64,000 nt of DNA from Hsuehochloa calcarea. Lineage: Eukaryota; Streptophyta; Magnoliopsida; Poales; Poaceae. Position numbers and translations under genes: made by a program. Shown one piece after another: positions 55,074 to 64,000 of the stretch. The notes under the pieces are model-generated. The model had not been told where the DNA came from. It saw only the letters and a list, made by a program, of their open reading frames with translations, and did not search any database. The stretch spans positions 57,273,519 to 57,337,518 of the forward strand of contig CM070594.1 of assembly GCA_036346395.1 (NCBI GenBank), given 5' to 3'. Every line of letters starts with the position of its first letter. The stretch's first letter is position 1.

Positions 55074-56080
55074 ATGGGGCGGCGCGGAGGAGGAGGAGGA
55101 GGCGCGTGGAGCGCCTGCTGCGGTAGCTGCGCCGTCCTCGCCGCCGCCTTGGTCGTCTCCGCGCTCCTGATCCGTGGAGCTGTAGGTACGTGGAATCGGT
55201 GGTGTGCTGTGTTATTGTATTGGTCTATGGGAGTTTGGAGGTTTCCTGTTGGTGTAGTCCGGTCAGGATCATGCGTGTCTAGTGCTAGAGTAGCTTACTC
55301 GTGAGAATTTTGGGGTTTGAGCTGCCAAAACCCGAGCCTTAGCGTCTGTTTGGTACTGCTCTTTAGATTTTACTGTGAAACTGATGCGTAGTTTCTGCGT
55401 GGCAATTCGAGCTACTGTCGCTTGAGTCTTTAGTCCTTGGAATTGAATGGTGAATTAATGGTTAGAGGATGTTGTTTGTGATTTGGCGGCTGTGCTGAAT
55501 GTAACATCTGCTAGGATTTCAGACTCTCGGTAGATAACAGCAGATTGTTGGAGCTTAATATATTCAAAGAAGGGCGTAATCGTAAGACTGAAAAGATGAA
55601 GAGTTTGGATCAATGTAGTAGACTAGGATGGTGGCGATAACTGGGAAGGAGGCCCAATTGTTTCATGATTTGGCAGTTAACCGTTCACTATGATACGAGA
55701 AGGGATTTGGGATTTGGGATTTAGGATTTAAGGAAGTCGGCATATTAGTATACAAGTGGGCAAGAAAAGAGGGTTTTCGTTTATTTGTCATTAGCACTTT
55801 GTTGTTATTATTTATGAACTAAAACACACTGGTCAAAGTAATTTATCTGTATGTTCTTTATCATTTTCTTCGATGGTGAATTTTTTTTTAAAAAAATATC
55901 GTACTGCTTTATGTTAAGAGTCATGTACATATTAGTAGTCTAACTCCCCCCTCTCTCTCTCTCGGCCTATGTGACCAATATAGCCTATGAGCCCAACTCA
56001 CCATATGTGTGTATAATATATTCATTTAAGTGGTACGTTGGAAGCGGGAGTATGTACTCCAGGAGTACGAAAAATGCTTT

Positions 56081-56149
<69 letters not shown>

Positions 56150-59100
56150 AAGTACATACTCCATGTGACTTGCCCCTTGTACATACTTTCACTTATAATA
56201 TACCACTTAAACACCAACTATAAAATATTCTAACGTGACTTGATTGAAAAATACCAACTATAAGATACTCCAATGTGACTTGATTGGAAAATTTCCATTA
56301 GAGCCCTTTATTTTTGCTATATACACTTTTCATATATAAAAGAAGTATACATAGAAATTTTGCTATGAAAAGTAGACTTTTATGAAATTTTTCATAGAAC
56401 TCACTTTGGGGTATTTTATAATCATTATTAGAGTATGCTCAAATAGATAAAGAGATATCATCATAAGATTTAAGTGGTATATGAGAAGTGGGAGTATGTA
56501 CTCCCAGGAGTACCATACCATTTTCGTACACACACACTTCTCAATAAATAAGATGCACAATTGTGAATAGCAAAAACACCACTCTAAATTTATCTAACAT
56601 GGTTTCAGAGCCTCTCCACCCAAACCCTAACCCCGATTCCTCATTGCCGCCGCCACCGTCGCTGAATTCACGTTGTTCATGTGGCTCCAACCCCAACGTC
56701 GCCGACCTTGATTTGCACGGCTCCGACCCCCAAGCGTCTCCGACGAAGCTGCATGATGGTGCTCGATTCGTGCGAACCCGACATAGGAAGAAGGTCGATT
56801 CGTGTGTCGCTGAGCTCGATTCATGCTGATTCGAGCTTGTCGCCTTGATCCACGTCTCGGATTTATTCTTCTCTGGTGCCGATTCGAGCTCGCCATCATC
56901 AATTCGAGCTTGATTTGGTCTTCATCTTCATCATCCTCGAGACGGGTGCCCTTTGCTGGCCCCTCCCCCACCAACTCGTGCGACCCTATCAGGATCTGCG
57001 TCTACGACCCTATGGCTGGGACCTCCAACTTCCTCCCTCCTCTCCCGCCCATATTATTCCCCGAGAACATTGTCATCCTCGAGACCACGAGCCCATATCT
57101 GATGATCTTCTTCATTCTCAAGCTCAGATTCGCCGTATTTGTTGAGTTCTTTCGCTGGCTTGTGTTTTGCTCATGTTTTGCTTCGTTTTCCCTCTGTTGG
57201 CTCGATTTTTTTCTTCATTGTCACGTGGTACCAGTGGGTTCATCTCTCTTGATTGTTGACATCAAGCTCGACGGGTCGAACTATCGAGCATGGGCTTTTT
57301 TAGTCAATACTACTCTGAGGGGTTATGGTCTGGATTCTCATTTGACTAATGATCTTCCTGATTCGAAGAAAGTTGATGCAGGCATAGTAAAGACTTGGCA
57401 GAAAGAAGACGGTCATGTCATGACTAATTTGGTCCTGAGTGTTGATATTTCTCAAAGGATGTGTCTCGAGGTTCTCACTTCGGCCAAGCAAATGTGGACA
57501 TACTTTGAGAAGAGATATGTTCAGTCTAGTGGTGCTCTTCGCTTCACCTTACTCAAGAGTCTCCATAGTATCCAGCAGCATGACATGTCAGTGAAGGAGT
57601 ATTATTCTTCTTTCACCCACATCACCAGCCCTCTTGAGTCCATGACACCCAAGGCTGCTTCTGATTGCCAGTCTTGTGTTGCTAAAGAAAGGTATGCTCA
57701 GTAAACGCTCATGTATCAGTTTTTGATGGGGCTTCAATCATAGTACGAGCCTGTTCGCACCCAATTGCTAAATTGTCATACTCCACCGAGTTTGATTGAG
57801 GCGCTCTCTGCCCTAATTGCTGAGGAGATGCGTCTTCGCTCGCTTATGCTTACTTCAACATCCTCACCACATGTTTTCCTTAGTCTTCCACAACGTTCTA
57901 GATCCACCCGGGTTGCCTCCACAGAAGTGCTTTTCTGTTATCACTACAAGAGAACCGATCATCTTGTCGACAAGTGTTTCAAGTTAAATCCAGACCAACT
58001 TGTTATTATCGTGCTAGACATTCATCTGATTGTCATCATAGAGCACCTATTGGGGTAGTCACCATCGACACACCTACTATGATCTCTGGCTCAGTGTTTG
58101 CTATGACTTTAGCGATTGCACCATCTGCCTCTAGTGTTGGTCATACTTGGGTTCTGGACTCGGGTGCCACCTTTCATGCTACATCGGATAGCTCTCAGCT
58201 TGTTGTCTATAGACCGATGACTAATGGTGTATATGTTCACATTGCTGACGGTACACCCTGCTCTATTACCCATCAGTGCATTATCTTTACATCCTGCTTC
58301 TCTGTCCCTCACGTGTCTTTTGTTCCTCAACTATCTACGAATCTTCTTTCTGTTGGTCAGCTTACTGATATGAACTATTTCATTGGATTTTATGACTCTT
58401 CTTGTTTTATTCAGATAGTCGAGCATAAGAGTGATTGGTTCGGCCATCATTGAGAGGCTCTTCTAGTCTCTATGTCTTAGACTCCTACATTTTCCTTCCT
58501 CTAGCATGTCAAAGGTTCCAGTGTCTTCATCTACCACTGCTCCTGTAGTGTCTTTATGTTCTATCGACACATCCTTCAGCAAATGGCATTATCGACTTGG
58601 TCATCTTTGTGGAGCTTGCCTTACTACTCTAGTTCGTCAAGATTCCTTACGTCGTGTTTCTGTCGATTCTAGTTTTCATTGTACCAGTTGTAACCTGGGG
58701 AAGCAACCACAACTTCTATATTCTACTAGTACTTAGTCATGTCGTCCTTTCGATTTGGCACAGTCAAATGTATGGGATCCGTCTCCTTTTGCTTCGAAGG
58801 GTGGTCATAGTTACTATGTCATATTTGTTGATGATCACTATCGATATACTTGGATATATTTTATAAAACATCACTCTCAGTGATTTCCATTTATCAATCT
58901 TTTGCTAAAATGGTTCATTCTCAATTCTCTTCTTCCATTCATGTTTTTCGTTCTGATTCTAGGGAGAGTATCTTTCATTAGCTTTTCGCCAGTTCATTTC
59001 TTCTGAGGGTACTCTTCCTCAACTCACGTGCCCTAGTGCTCATGCTCAGAATGGTGTTGCTGAGCACAAGCATCTTCATATCATTGAGACAACTCGTACT

Positions 59101-61976
59101 CTTCTCATTTCCCCCTTTGTCCCCTCTCACTTCTGGGGGAAGTGGTCTCTACGACAGTCTATCTCATCAACCGTCAGCCTTCCTCAAAGCTTCAGGGCAA
59201 GTATCCTGGTGAGGTCTTATTTGTAGCACCTGCTAGCTATGCTCGTCTTCGTGTCTTTGGTTGTGCTTGTTATGTCCTTCTAGCACCTCGTGAGTGCACA
59301 ACGCTGAATGCTCAATCGGTTAAGTGTATCTTCCTGGGTTATAGTCTTGAGCATAAGGGCTATCACTACTATGATCCTTCAGCACGTCGTATTCACATCT
59401 CTTGTGATGTGGCATTTGATGAGGGTTGACCCTTCTTTATCACTCTTCTACACATCCTTATTCTTCTTCGATAGAGTCCACCTCTTTCTTATGTTTGCCT
59501 CCTTTTCATCCTCCAACTTCTCCTTCTCCCTCGCCAGCTCCTTCAATTCAGTCTCTAGTACCACTTTCTTCCTCATCAGTTCCTCAAGTGTATCTTCTCC
59601 ACCAGCCCCTACAGTTTCTGATATTTTTCCTTTGCCCTTCCACTATGTTCGCCGATCGAGGGCTCCTTTTGATCCCCAGTCTTCCTCTCCTTTTCCACCC
59701 GACTCTCTGGCCAGTACCATCGAATATGACGATCCTCCTACAACACCATGGTATGCTCTTCGTGATAATTCCTCTATTCAGGCCCTAGAGAGGTGGGGTT
59801 TTCCTCATGCAAATGTTGTATATGAGCCCAATACTTATCAGGATGCAGCTAGTATACTTGAGTGGCAGTTGGCTATATTGGAGGAGTTTACAGCTCTTAA
59901 ACGTACATGCATTTGGGTTCTTGTTCCTTTAGCATCTCAAGCAGTTCCTATCACTTGCAAGTGGGTGTATAAGGTCAAGACAAAATCAGATGGTTTAGTT
60001 AAGCGATACAAGGCTTGCCTTGTTGCCAGAGGTTTTCAGCAAGCTTATGAGCTAAATTATGATGAGACTTTTGCTTTAGTTGCCCACATGACCACAATAC
60101 GTACTCTCATTGTTGTTGCAGCGACACGCTTTTGGATTATATCTCAAATGGATGTCAAAAATGCCCTTTTGCATGGTGGTTTACCTGAGGAGATCTATAT
60201 GTAGCATCCCCTAGAGTTGATGTTCTTATAGGTTATGTGTGTCGTCTTAGGCGTGTTCTATATGATCTCAAGCAATCTCCTTATGCTTGGTTTGAGCGTT
60301 TCATTTCTGTGATTCGAGCTGTTGGTTTCACTTGAAGTGAGCATGACTCTGCCTTATTTATTCACACTTCTCAGCGGGATTGTACTTTGCTTTTGTTGTA
60401 TGTTGATCACAGGAGATGACATGGACTGTGCGGCTTTTGTCAAGAAGAAATTGAATGAACAATTTATGATGTCAGATTTAGGGCCATTGAGTTTCATTTT
60501 GATGGTGATGGCTATTGCCTCTCTCAGCATCGCTACGTTCAGGATCTGCTTGCTCACTCTGGTATGACCGACACTCGCATTGCTTCCACACACCCATGGA
60601 GTTCTACCTACAGCTTCGTCCTATAGACGGTGTACCACTGACAGATCATTCCTGCTATCGTCAGCTCATTGGGAGCCTTGTTTATCTCAATGTTATTAGT
60701 CCAGACATTGCTCATAATGTTCATGTGCTTAGCCAGTTTGTTAGTGCGCCCACCTCTGTTCACTATGGTCATCTTCTTCGTGTGCTGAGATACTTGAGGG
60801 AGATTGCATCAAGACATCTGTTCTATGCTAGTTCAAGTTACCTCCAGTTTCATGCTTACTCTCCAGTTTCATGCTTACTCTGACTCCACTTGGGCGAGTG
60901 ACCCTATTGATCGTCGTTCTATCACTGACTATTACATATCTCTTGGTACTTCGCTGATTGCCTGGAAGTCCAAAAAAGCAGACTGCGGTGTCACGTTCTA
61001 GCGTTGAGGCTGAGCTTCGGGGTATTGCCACTACCACATCAGAGATTGTCTGGCTTTGATTGCTTTTGGTTGATCTTGGTGTACTTTGTAATGATCCTAC
61101 ACCTCTGTTTTGTGACAATACAAGCGTCATACAGATTGCTAATGATCCGATCAAACATGAGTTGACTAAGCACATTGGTGTTGATGCATCATTCACACGA
61201 TCTCATTGTCAGCAGTTGACCATCGATCTCCGGTATGTGCCATCAGAGCTTCAAGTTGCAGATTTCTTTACTAAAGCTCAAACTCAAGAACAACACCGAC
61301 TTTATCTGCTCAAATTCATGCCTCGATCCTCTTGATCCACCTTGAGTTTGAAAGGGGTGTTAAGAGTCATGTACATATTAGTAGTTTAACTCCTCCTCTC
61401 CTCTTGGCTCATATGTCCTATATAGCCCATGAGCCCAACTCATCATGTGTATATATATCTTCTTAATAATGAATAAGATGCACAATTGTGACTAGCAAAA
61501 GCACCGCTCTAAATTTATCTAACACTTTATAGCTTGTTTCACTTCCAAACACAACCAAGTTCCTTTTGTTTGTATAATGACGACTGGAGTTGTGGCTTTG
61601 TATGATAGTAAATAATTGAATGCTCTGTTACATACATTGTTGTGAAGGTCTGAAGCATTCTCATGCACCCGGCTTTGCTCGTAAAGTTGTTCTTTCCATA
61701 ACGAGTGGGCATCAACAAAATAACTTGGATAATATTCTTCATCCATCTCAATTACAAGCTCCAAAACTTCGAAGCCTAGGTCTGTAACTAAACAGCATAT
61801 GACCCGATGATTTGGATTTTTTTTATATATCATGATGTGTATTTCACTATTTCTATACTAAATGCAATTAACTATTTCTTTGCTAGGACTAACTGCAATA
61901 CCATCTGTACCAACCAATACGCTCGTTAACAAACAGCAGGATCGATATGCACTGAGCCAAACGATCGAACATGAAG
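55074..61976 (+). CDS. unrecognised membrane-anchored protein, exons 1-2 (partial)
   Basis: Exon 1, 55074-55185, reads MGRRGGGGGGAWSACCGSCA followed by a hydrophobic segment VLAAALVVSALLIRGAV, i.e. a short basic/glycine head and one likely transmembrane helix or signal anchor (residues ~19-33). It ends GTAG|GTACGT. Exon 2, 61887-61976, follows a good acceptor (TTTCTTTGCTAG|GA), keeps phase, and reads GLTAIPSVPTNTLVNKQQDR and YALSQTIEHE to a donor GAAG|GTAC. Together they give 67 codons and one base in an unbroken frame. Later exons are absent or beyond the window. The intron of 6.7 kb holds a 5.6-kb copia element. I do not recognise the family; splicing is inferred from sequence. Confidence 0.55.
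55186..55906 (+). other. intron 1 of the unrecognised gene, before the copia insertion
   Basis: No gene or repeat recognised in this intronic stretch. It ends at the CTTTA target duplication (55907-55911). Confidence 0.45.
56018..56540. mobile_element. foldback/MITE-like insertion in the 5' LTR
   Basis: ATTTAAGTGGTAYNT...GGGAGTATGTACTCC occurs near 56027 and 56468 in the same orientation, with complementary copies (AGTACATACTCC, ATACCACTTAAA) near 56150-56210. An (AT)n tract at 56083-56147 separates the first copies. The 3' LTR lacks all of this, so it inserted after retrotransposition. No clear target duplication was identified. Confidence 0.65.
56083..56147. repeat. (AT)n microsatellite
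   Basis: About 32 uninterrupted AT dinucleotides inside the insertion in the copia 5' LTR. Confidence 0.95.
56600..61335 (+). pseudogene. Ty1/copia gag-pol, degraded
   Basis: Domains in order on the plus strand: gag (57235-57703; DIKLDGSNYRAWAF, TLLKSLHSIQQHDMSVKEYY), a CCHC-like knuckle (CYHYKRTDHLVDKC, ~57935), protease (HTWVLDSGATFHATSD, catalytic DSGA at ~58157), GAG-pre-integrase (KWHYRLGHL, ~58575-58720), integrase (FVDDHYRYTWIYF; NGVAEHKH at ~59050; LRVFGCACYV), reverse transcriptase (CKWVYKVKTKSDG, KACLVARGF, QMDVKNALLHG; YVDD region near 60400 damaged) and RNase H (DSTWASDP, CDNTSVIQIAND, VADFFTKA). The normal order and near-normal length are kept, but frameshifts and stops break it many times. 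It cannot be autonomous. Confidence 0.93.
61358..61524 (+). repeat. 3' LTR of the copia element
   Basis: 167 bp, TGTTAAGAGTC...ATCTAACA, directly after the polypurine tract; contains GAATAAGATGCAC as a likely polyadenylation region. Confidence 0.92.
61530..61886 (+). other. intron 1 of the unrecognised gene, after the copia insertion
   Basis: Holds a 104-codon minus-strand frame (61833-61519) that runs into the copia LTR and shows no family motif; treated as chance. Ends in the acceptor TTTGCTAG. Confidence 0.45.
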
Positions 61977-62220
61977 GTACTTTTCGTAACTATGATTTAT
62001 TTTAAACTAGCAGCAGGGAGCCCCCCACATTTGCTGGCTAACTTTATTTTGCACTTTGTGTAAATGTTCGATAATATATTTGCGTGTCTGGTAGGATATT
62101 AGATTTTCAAGATATCCTAAAAATTAGAAATGTCAATAGAAATTTGAAGAAAAAATACAACCCTAGAAACATAATTTAAGTATGAACTTCGATGGAAGAA
62201 AATCATTGACCATAATAAGT

Positions 62221-62396
62221 TGTTAGGGTTCTTACAAACGTAATCATTCCTCATCATGCATACATCATATAACTACATGCTCCTATTATTAATTTATTAG
62301 TTATTTTTTCCTAATTTTATGCATGCGCACGTACCTCTATTTAATCTTAAGTAATATGTTGATTATGTGTGCGACAAATTATCTTATTAGTTTACA
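62221..62396 (+). mobile_element. short LTR of a copia-type or TRIM-like element
   Basis: TGTTAGGGTTCTTACA...TTTACA (176 bp, TG...CA) is followed immediately by TGGTATCAGAATTC, a tRNA-iMet primer-binding site of copia type, at 62397. No second LTR is in the window. Lies in or after intron 2 of the unrecognised gene. Confidence 0.65.
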
Positions 62397-62408
62397 TGGT
62401 ATCAGAAT
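62397..62408 (+). other. retrotransposon primer-binding site
   Basis: TGGTATCAGAAT matches the start of the tRNA-iMet complement TGGTATCAGAGC, directly after the LTR. Confidence 0.65.
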
Positions 62409-63424
62409 TCCTTACTCATGCATGCACCGATGTACCATAGGTGACATATCTTGAACTTATCTTTCCTCACACGCCAGCTGCCCTTCCGAACCGCGTTTTC
62501 TATCTCTTCTCGTCATCACAATTCTTTTTGCTTCAATCTCCAACAACAAACCTAATTCTTGATCTCTCTCTCTCAACTGCTAACCCATCCAATGCAATAC
62601 TTTACCACATAATTATCTTTTACTTCTTCCCAATTATTTCTTAATGCAAACCATTGTGGCATCAACATGCATACACATGCTGCCGCCGTCGATCCTTGCC
62701 AAGGACATGTGACATACTCTCTCTAGTGGCCCCAAGCTATTCTCTACGCATGCGTCATCTGTACTCCAAGCTTTTTGCTCATCTGTATCTGTACGCTCGT
62801 ACTTCTATTTGTATGTATGCATGCATGTATATACACATGCATGATGTTATACATGCTCGATGTCCTCTTCTCCCGTGTCGGTCACTCCTTTTTTTCGACG
62901 TTGGTCAATTTAACGTTGTAGCTTCCTCATTAACCGCGGTGACCTCCCATCTTCATTGATGCTAACATGTCTGCTTTAGTCATTGTCTAACGATATGGAT
63001 AATCTTTTCACCATCACCGGTGATGTCGTTCCCTTCACCAGTGATGGCATGCTCTTAGCCACCCGATGGCCCCATATCGTCTATAGCTCGTCTTCAATGC
63101 AAAGCTTCAGCTCCTCTCTGTCATGGCTTCCACATCATCGAGCTTGTTTAGCCACTAATTTTCACAACAACACCGACGCTCACTACTTGTCATCGCGGCC
63201 CTTGGCTCTTTTAACTCTGGACTTTCTCTTTAATGGCTCCGACGAGTAGCACAAAATTGTCATTGTTGAACGGCTAAGATGAGCAGCACGACATTGTCCT
63301 CATTTCCGTCGTTGCCGCCTTGACTCTTCGCTTCTTCGTGGGTCAATGTTTTCTTGCAGGACAGTTCGATGTCGTTGCACTCTTTCATGGCCTCATCTGA
63401 CACCACTCATGCTATCCTTATTAT
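62409..63424. other. internal region of the short-LTR element or intergenic, no gene recognised
   Basis: CT-rich and mixed sequence with open frames (62654-62959, 62983-63249) that show no gag or host domain. It may be leader or degraded internal sequence of the element starting at 62221. Confidence 0.35.
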
Positions 63425-63890
63425 AACTTTTAGTGTTATTCAAAATTTTAACTATTTTCTATTTGAGTTCGTATGCAAATTAAATTGCTTATTTTATTTT
63501 ATTTATTCTAAATTTTAGTTATTTAGGGATTTTAATTTGGAATTGTATGGAAATGAAATAGCAAATTTTCTTTCATTTTTATTCCGAATTTAAGTTCTTT
63601 TCTCTAGGAATTCGTATACAAATCTGATTGCTATTTTTATTCTGAATTACAGTTATTTAAGGATTTTACCTTGGAATTTGTATGCACGTCAAATTTCAAA
63701 ATTTATTTTTTTCATTCTAAATTTCAGTTACTTTTGGGTTGGATTTTGTATACAAATCTAATTGGCAATTATTGTTTACTTTTTATTCCAAATTATAATT
63801 ATTTAGACATTTTACTTAGGAATTTGTATGAAAATAAAATTGCAAATTTTATTTTATTTTTTATTCTGATTTTCAGTTTTTATTGTACTT
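63425..63890. repeat. AT-rich tandem repeat, ~66-88-bp units
   Basis: GGAATTTGTATGNAAAT recurs near 63452, 63539, 63607, 63673, 63739 and 63820, each followed by a TTGCAAATTTTATTT...ATTCTGAATTTCAGTTATTTA block. Unit length varies by indels. Confidence 0.8.
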
Positions 63891-64000
63891 AACATACACT
63901 CCTTTTTTAAATATAGATCGTTATAATCTAGATCTACCACGATCAATGTTGTAGATTTTTCCCTTTTTCCTTCAATTAACATGAGAATTTCAAACCCTTG

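Larger units (their letters stand above)
55912..56599 (+). repeat. 5' LTR of the copia element (with insertion)
   Basis: Outer parts align with the 167-bp 3' LTR; the extra ~520 bp lies between TGTGTATAATATA (~56017) and CTTCTCAATAAATAAGATGC (~56540). Confidence 0.9.
55912..61524 (+). mobile_element. complete-ended Ty1/copia retrotransposon, 5.6 kb, in intron 1
   Basis: The 5-bp duplication CTTTA lies at 55907-55911 and 61525-61529. The 5' LTR (55912-56599) and 3' LTR (61358-61524) both run TGTTAAGAGTCATGTACATA...TTTATCTAACA. A primer site TGGTTTCAGAGC (tRNA-iMet type) follows the 5' LTR at 56600, and a polypurine tract TTGAAAGGGG precedes the 3' LTR. The LTRs differ at many positions, so insertion is not recent. 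The 5' LTR is enlarged to 688 bp by a ~520-bp insertion. Coding capacity is broken. Confidence 0.95.

Noticed and set aside
61519..61833. 104-codon minus-strand frame next to the copia 3' LTR
   Set aside because: It runs into the LTR, crosses the target duplication and lies in the intron of the unrecognised gene; no family similarity.

Overview
This is nuclear DNA from a grass (Poaceae); the genus cannot be fixed from sequence alone. The evidence is the make-up of the repeats (CACTA elements with short subterminal palindromes, long TGTAACATCC-type gypsy LTRs, a SIRE/Maximus-type LTR, Mutator and hAT MITEs) and two conserved plant genes: an intronless polyamine oxidase of the PAO5 class at 9.2-10.7 kb (+), and an MSI4/FVE-type WD40 gene of 15 exons at 29.4-36.2 kb (-). 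From memory, rice OsPAO1 and the rice FVE gene are near neighbours on chromosome 1, so this looks like the same neighbourhood expanded by transposons.

Layout. 1-4.0 kb: gypsy pol remnant, CACTA-like non-autonomous element, a 79-bp minisatellite, and the tail of a copia element with its 3' LTR. 4.6-4.9 kb: Mutator-type MITE with a perfect 9-bp target duplication. 5.0-6.6 kb: LTR-like repeat with an inverted relative at 40.9-41.1 kb. 7.7-8.7 kb: a pseudogene fragment resembling the start of a SKIP22-like F-box gene. 9.2-10.7 kb: polyamine oxidase with two frame lesions. 12.9-26.3 kb: nested transposon block (CACTA-like element, Tat-type gypsy pol, copia gag/protease split by a SIRE-like element, and a solo gypsy LTR inside a second LTR). 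29.4-36.2 kb: the MSI4/FVE gene with MITEs in its introns. 36.6-37.8 kb: long-terminal-inverted-repeat element upstream of it. 38.5-40.3 kb: tandem satellite-like array. 41,947-53,064: a complete-ended 11.1-kb CACTA element with decayed transposase and Transposase_24/Ulp1-type genes. 53.6-54.5 kb: another inverted-repeat element. 55.07-61.98 kb: the first two exons of an unrecognised membrane-protein gene, whose first intron holds a complete-ended 5.6-kb copia element. 62.2 kb to the end: a short LTR with primer site and an AT-rich tandem array.

Only three host genes are supported. Two of them carry single-base deletions at or beside short homopolymers in otherwise highly conserved coding sequence, which looks as much like consensus error as gene decay. 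I saw no tRNA, rRNA or CRISPR array and no evidence of a wholly new system. The most useful observations are structural: exact target-site duplications that resolve the nesting, two GC-AG introns in the FVE gene, a subterminal-repeat block in the middle of the CACTA element, and a satellite with alternating short and long units.
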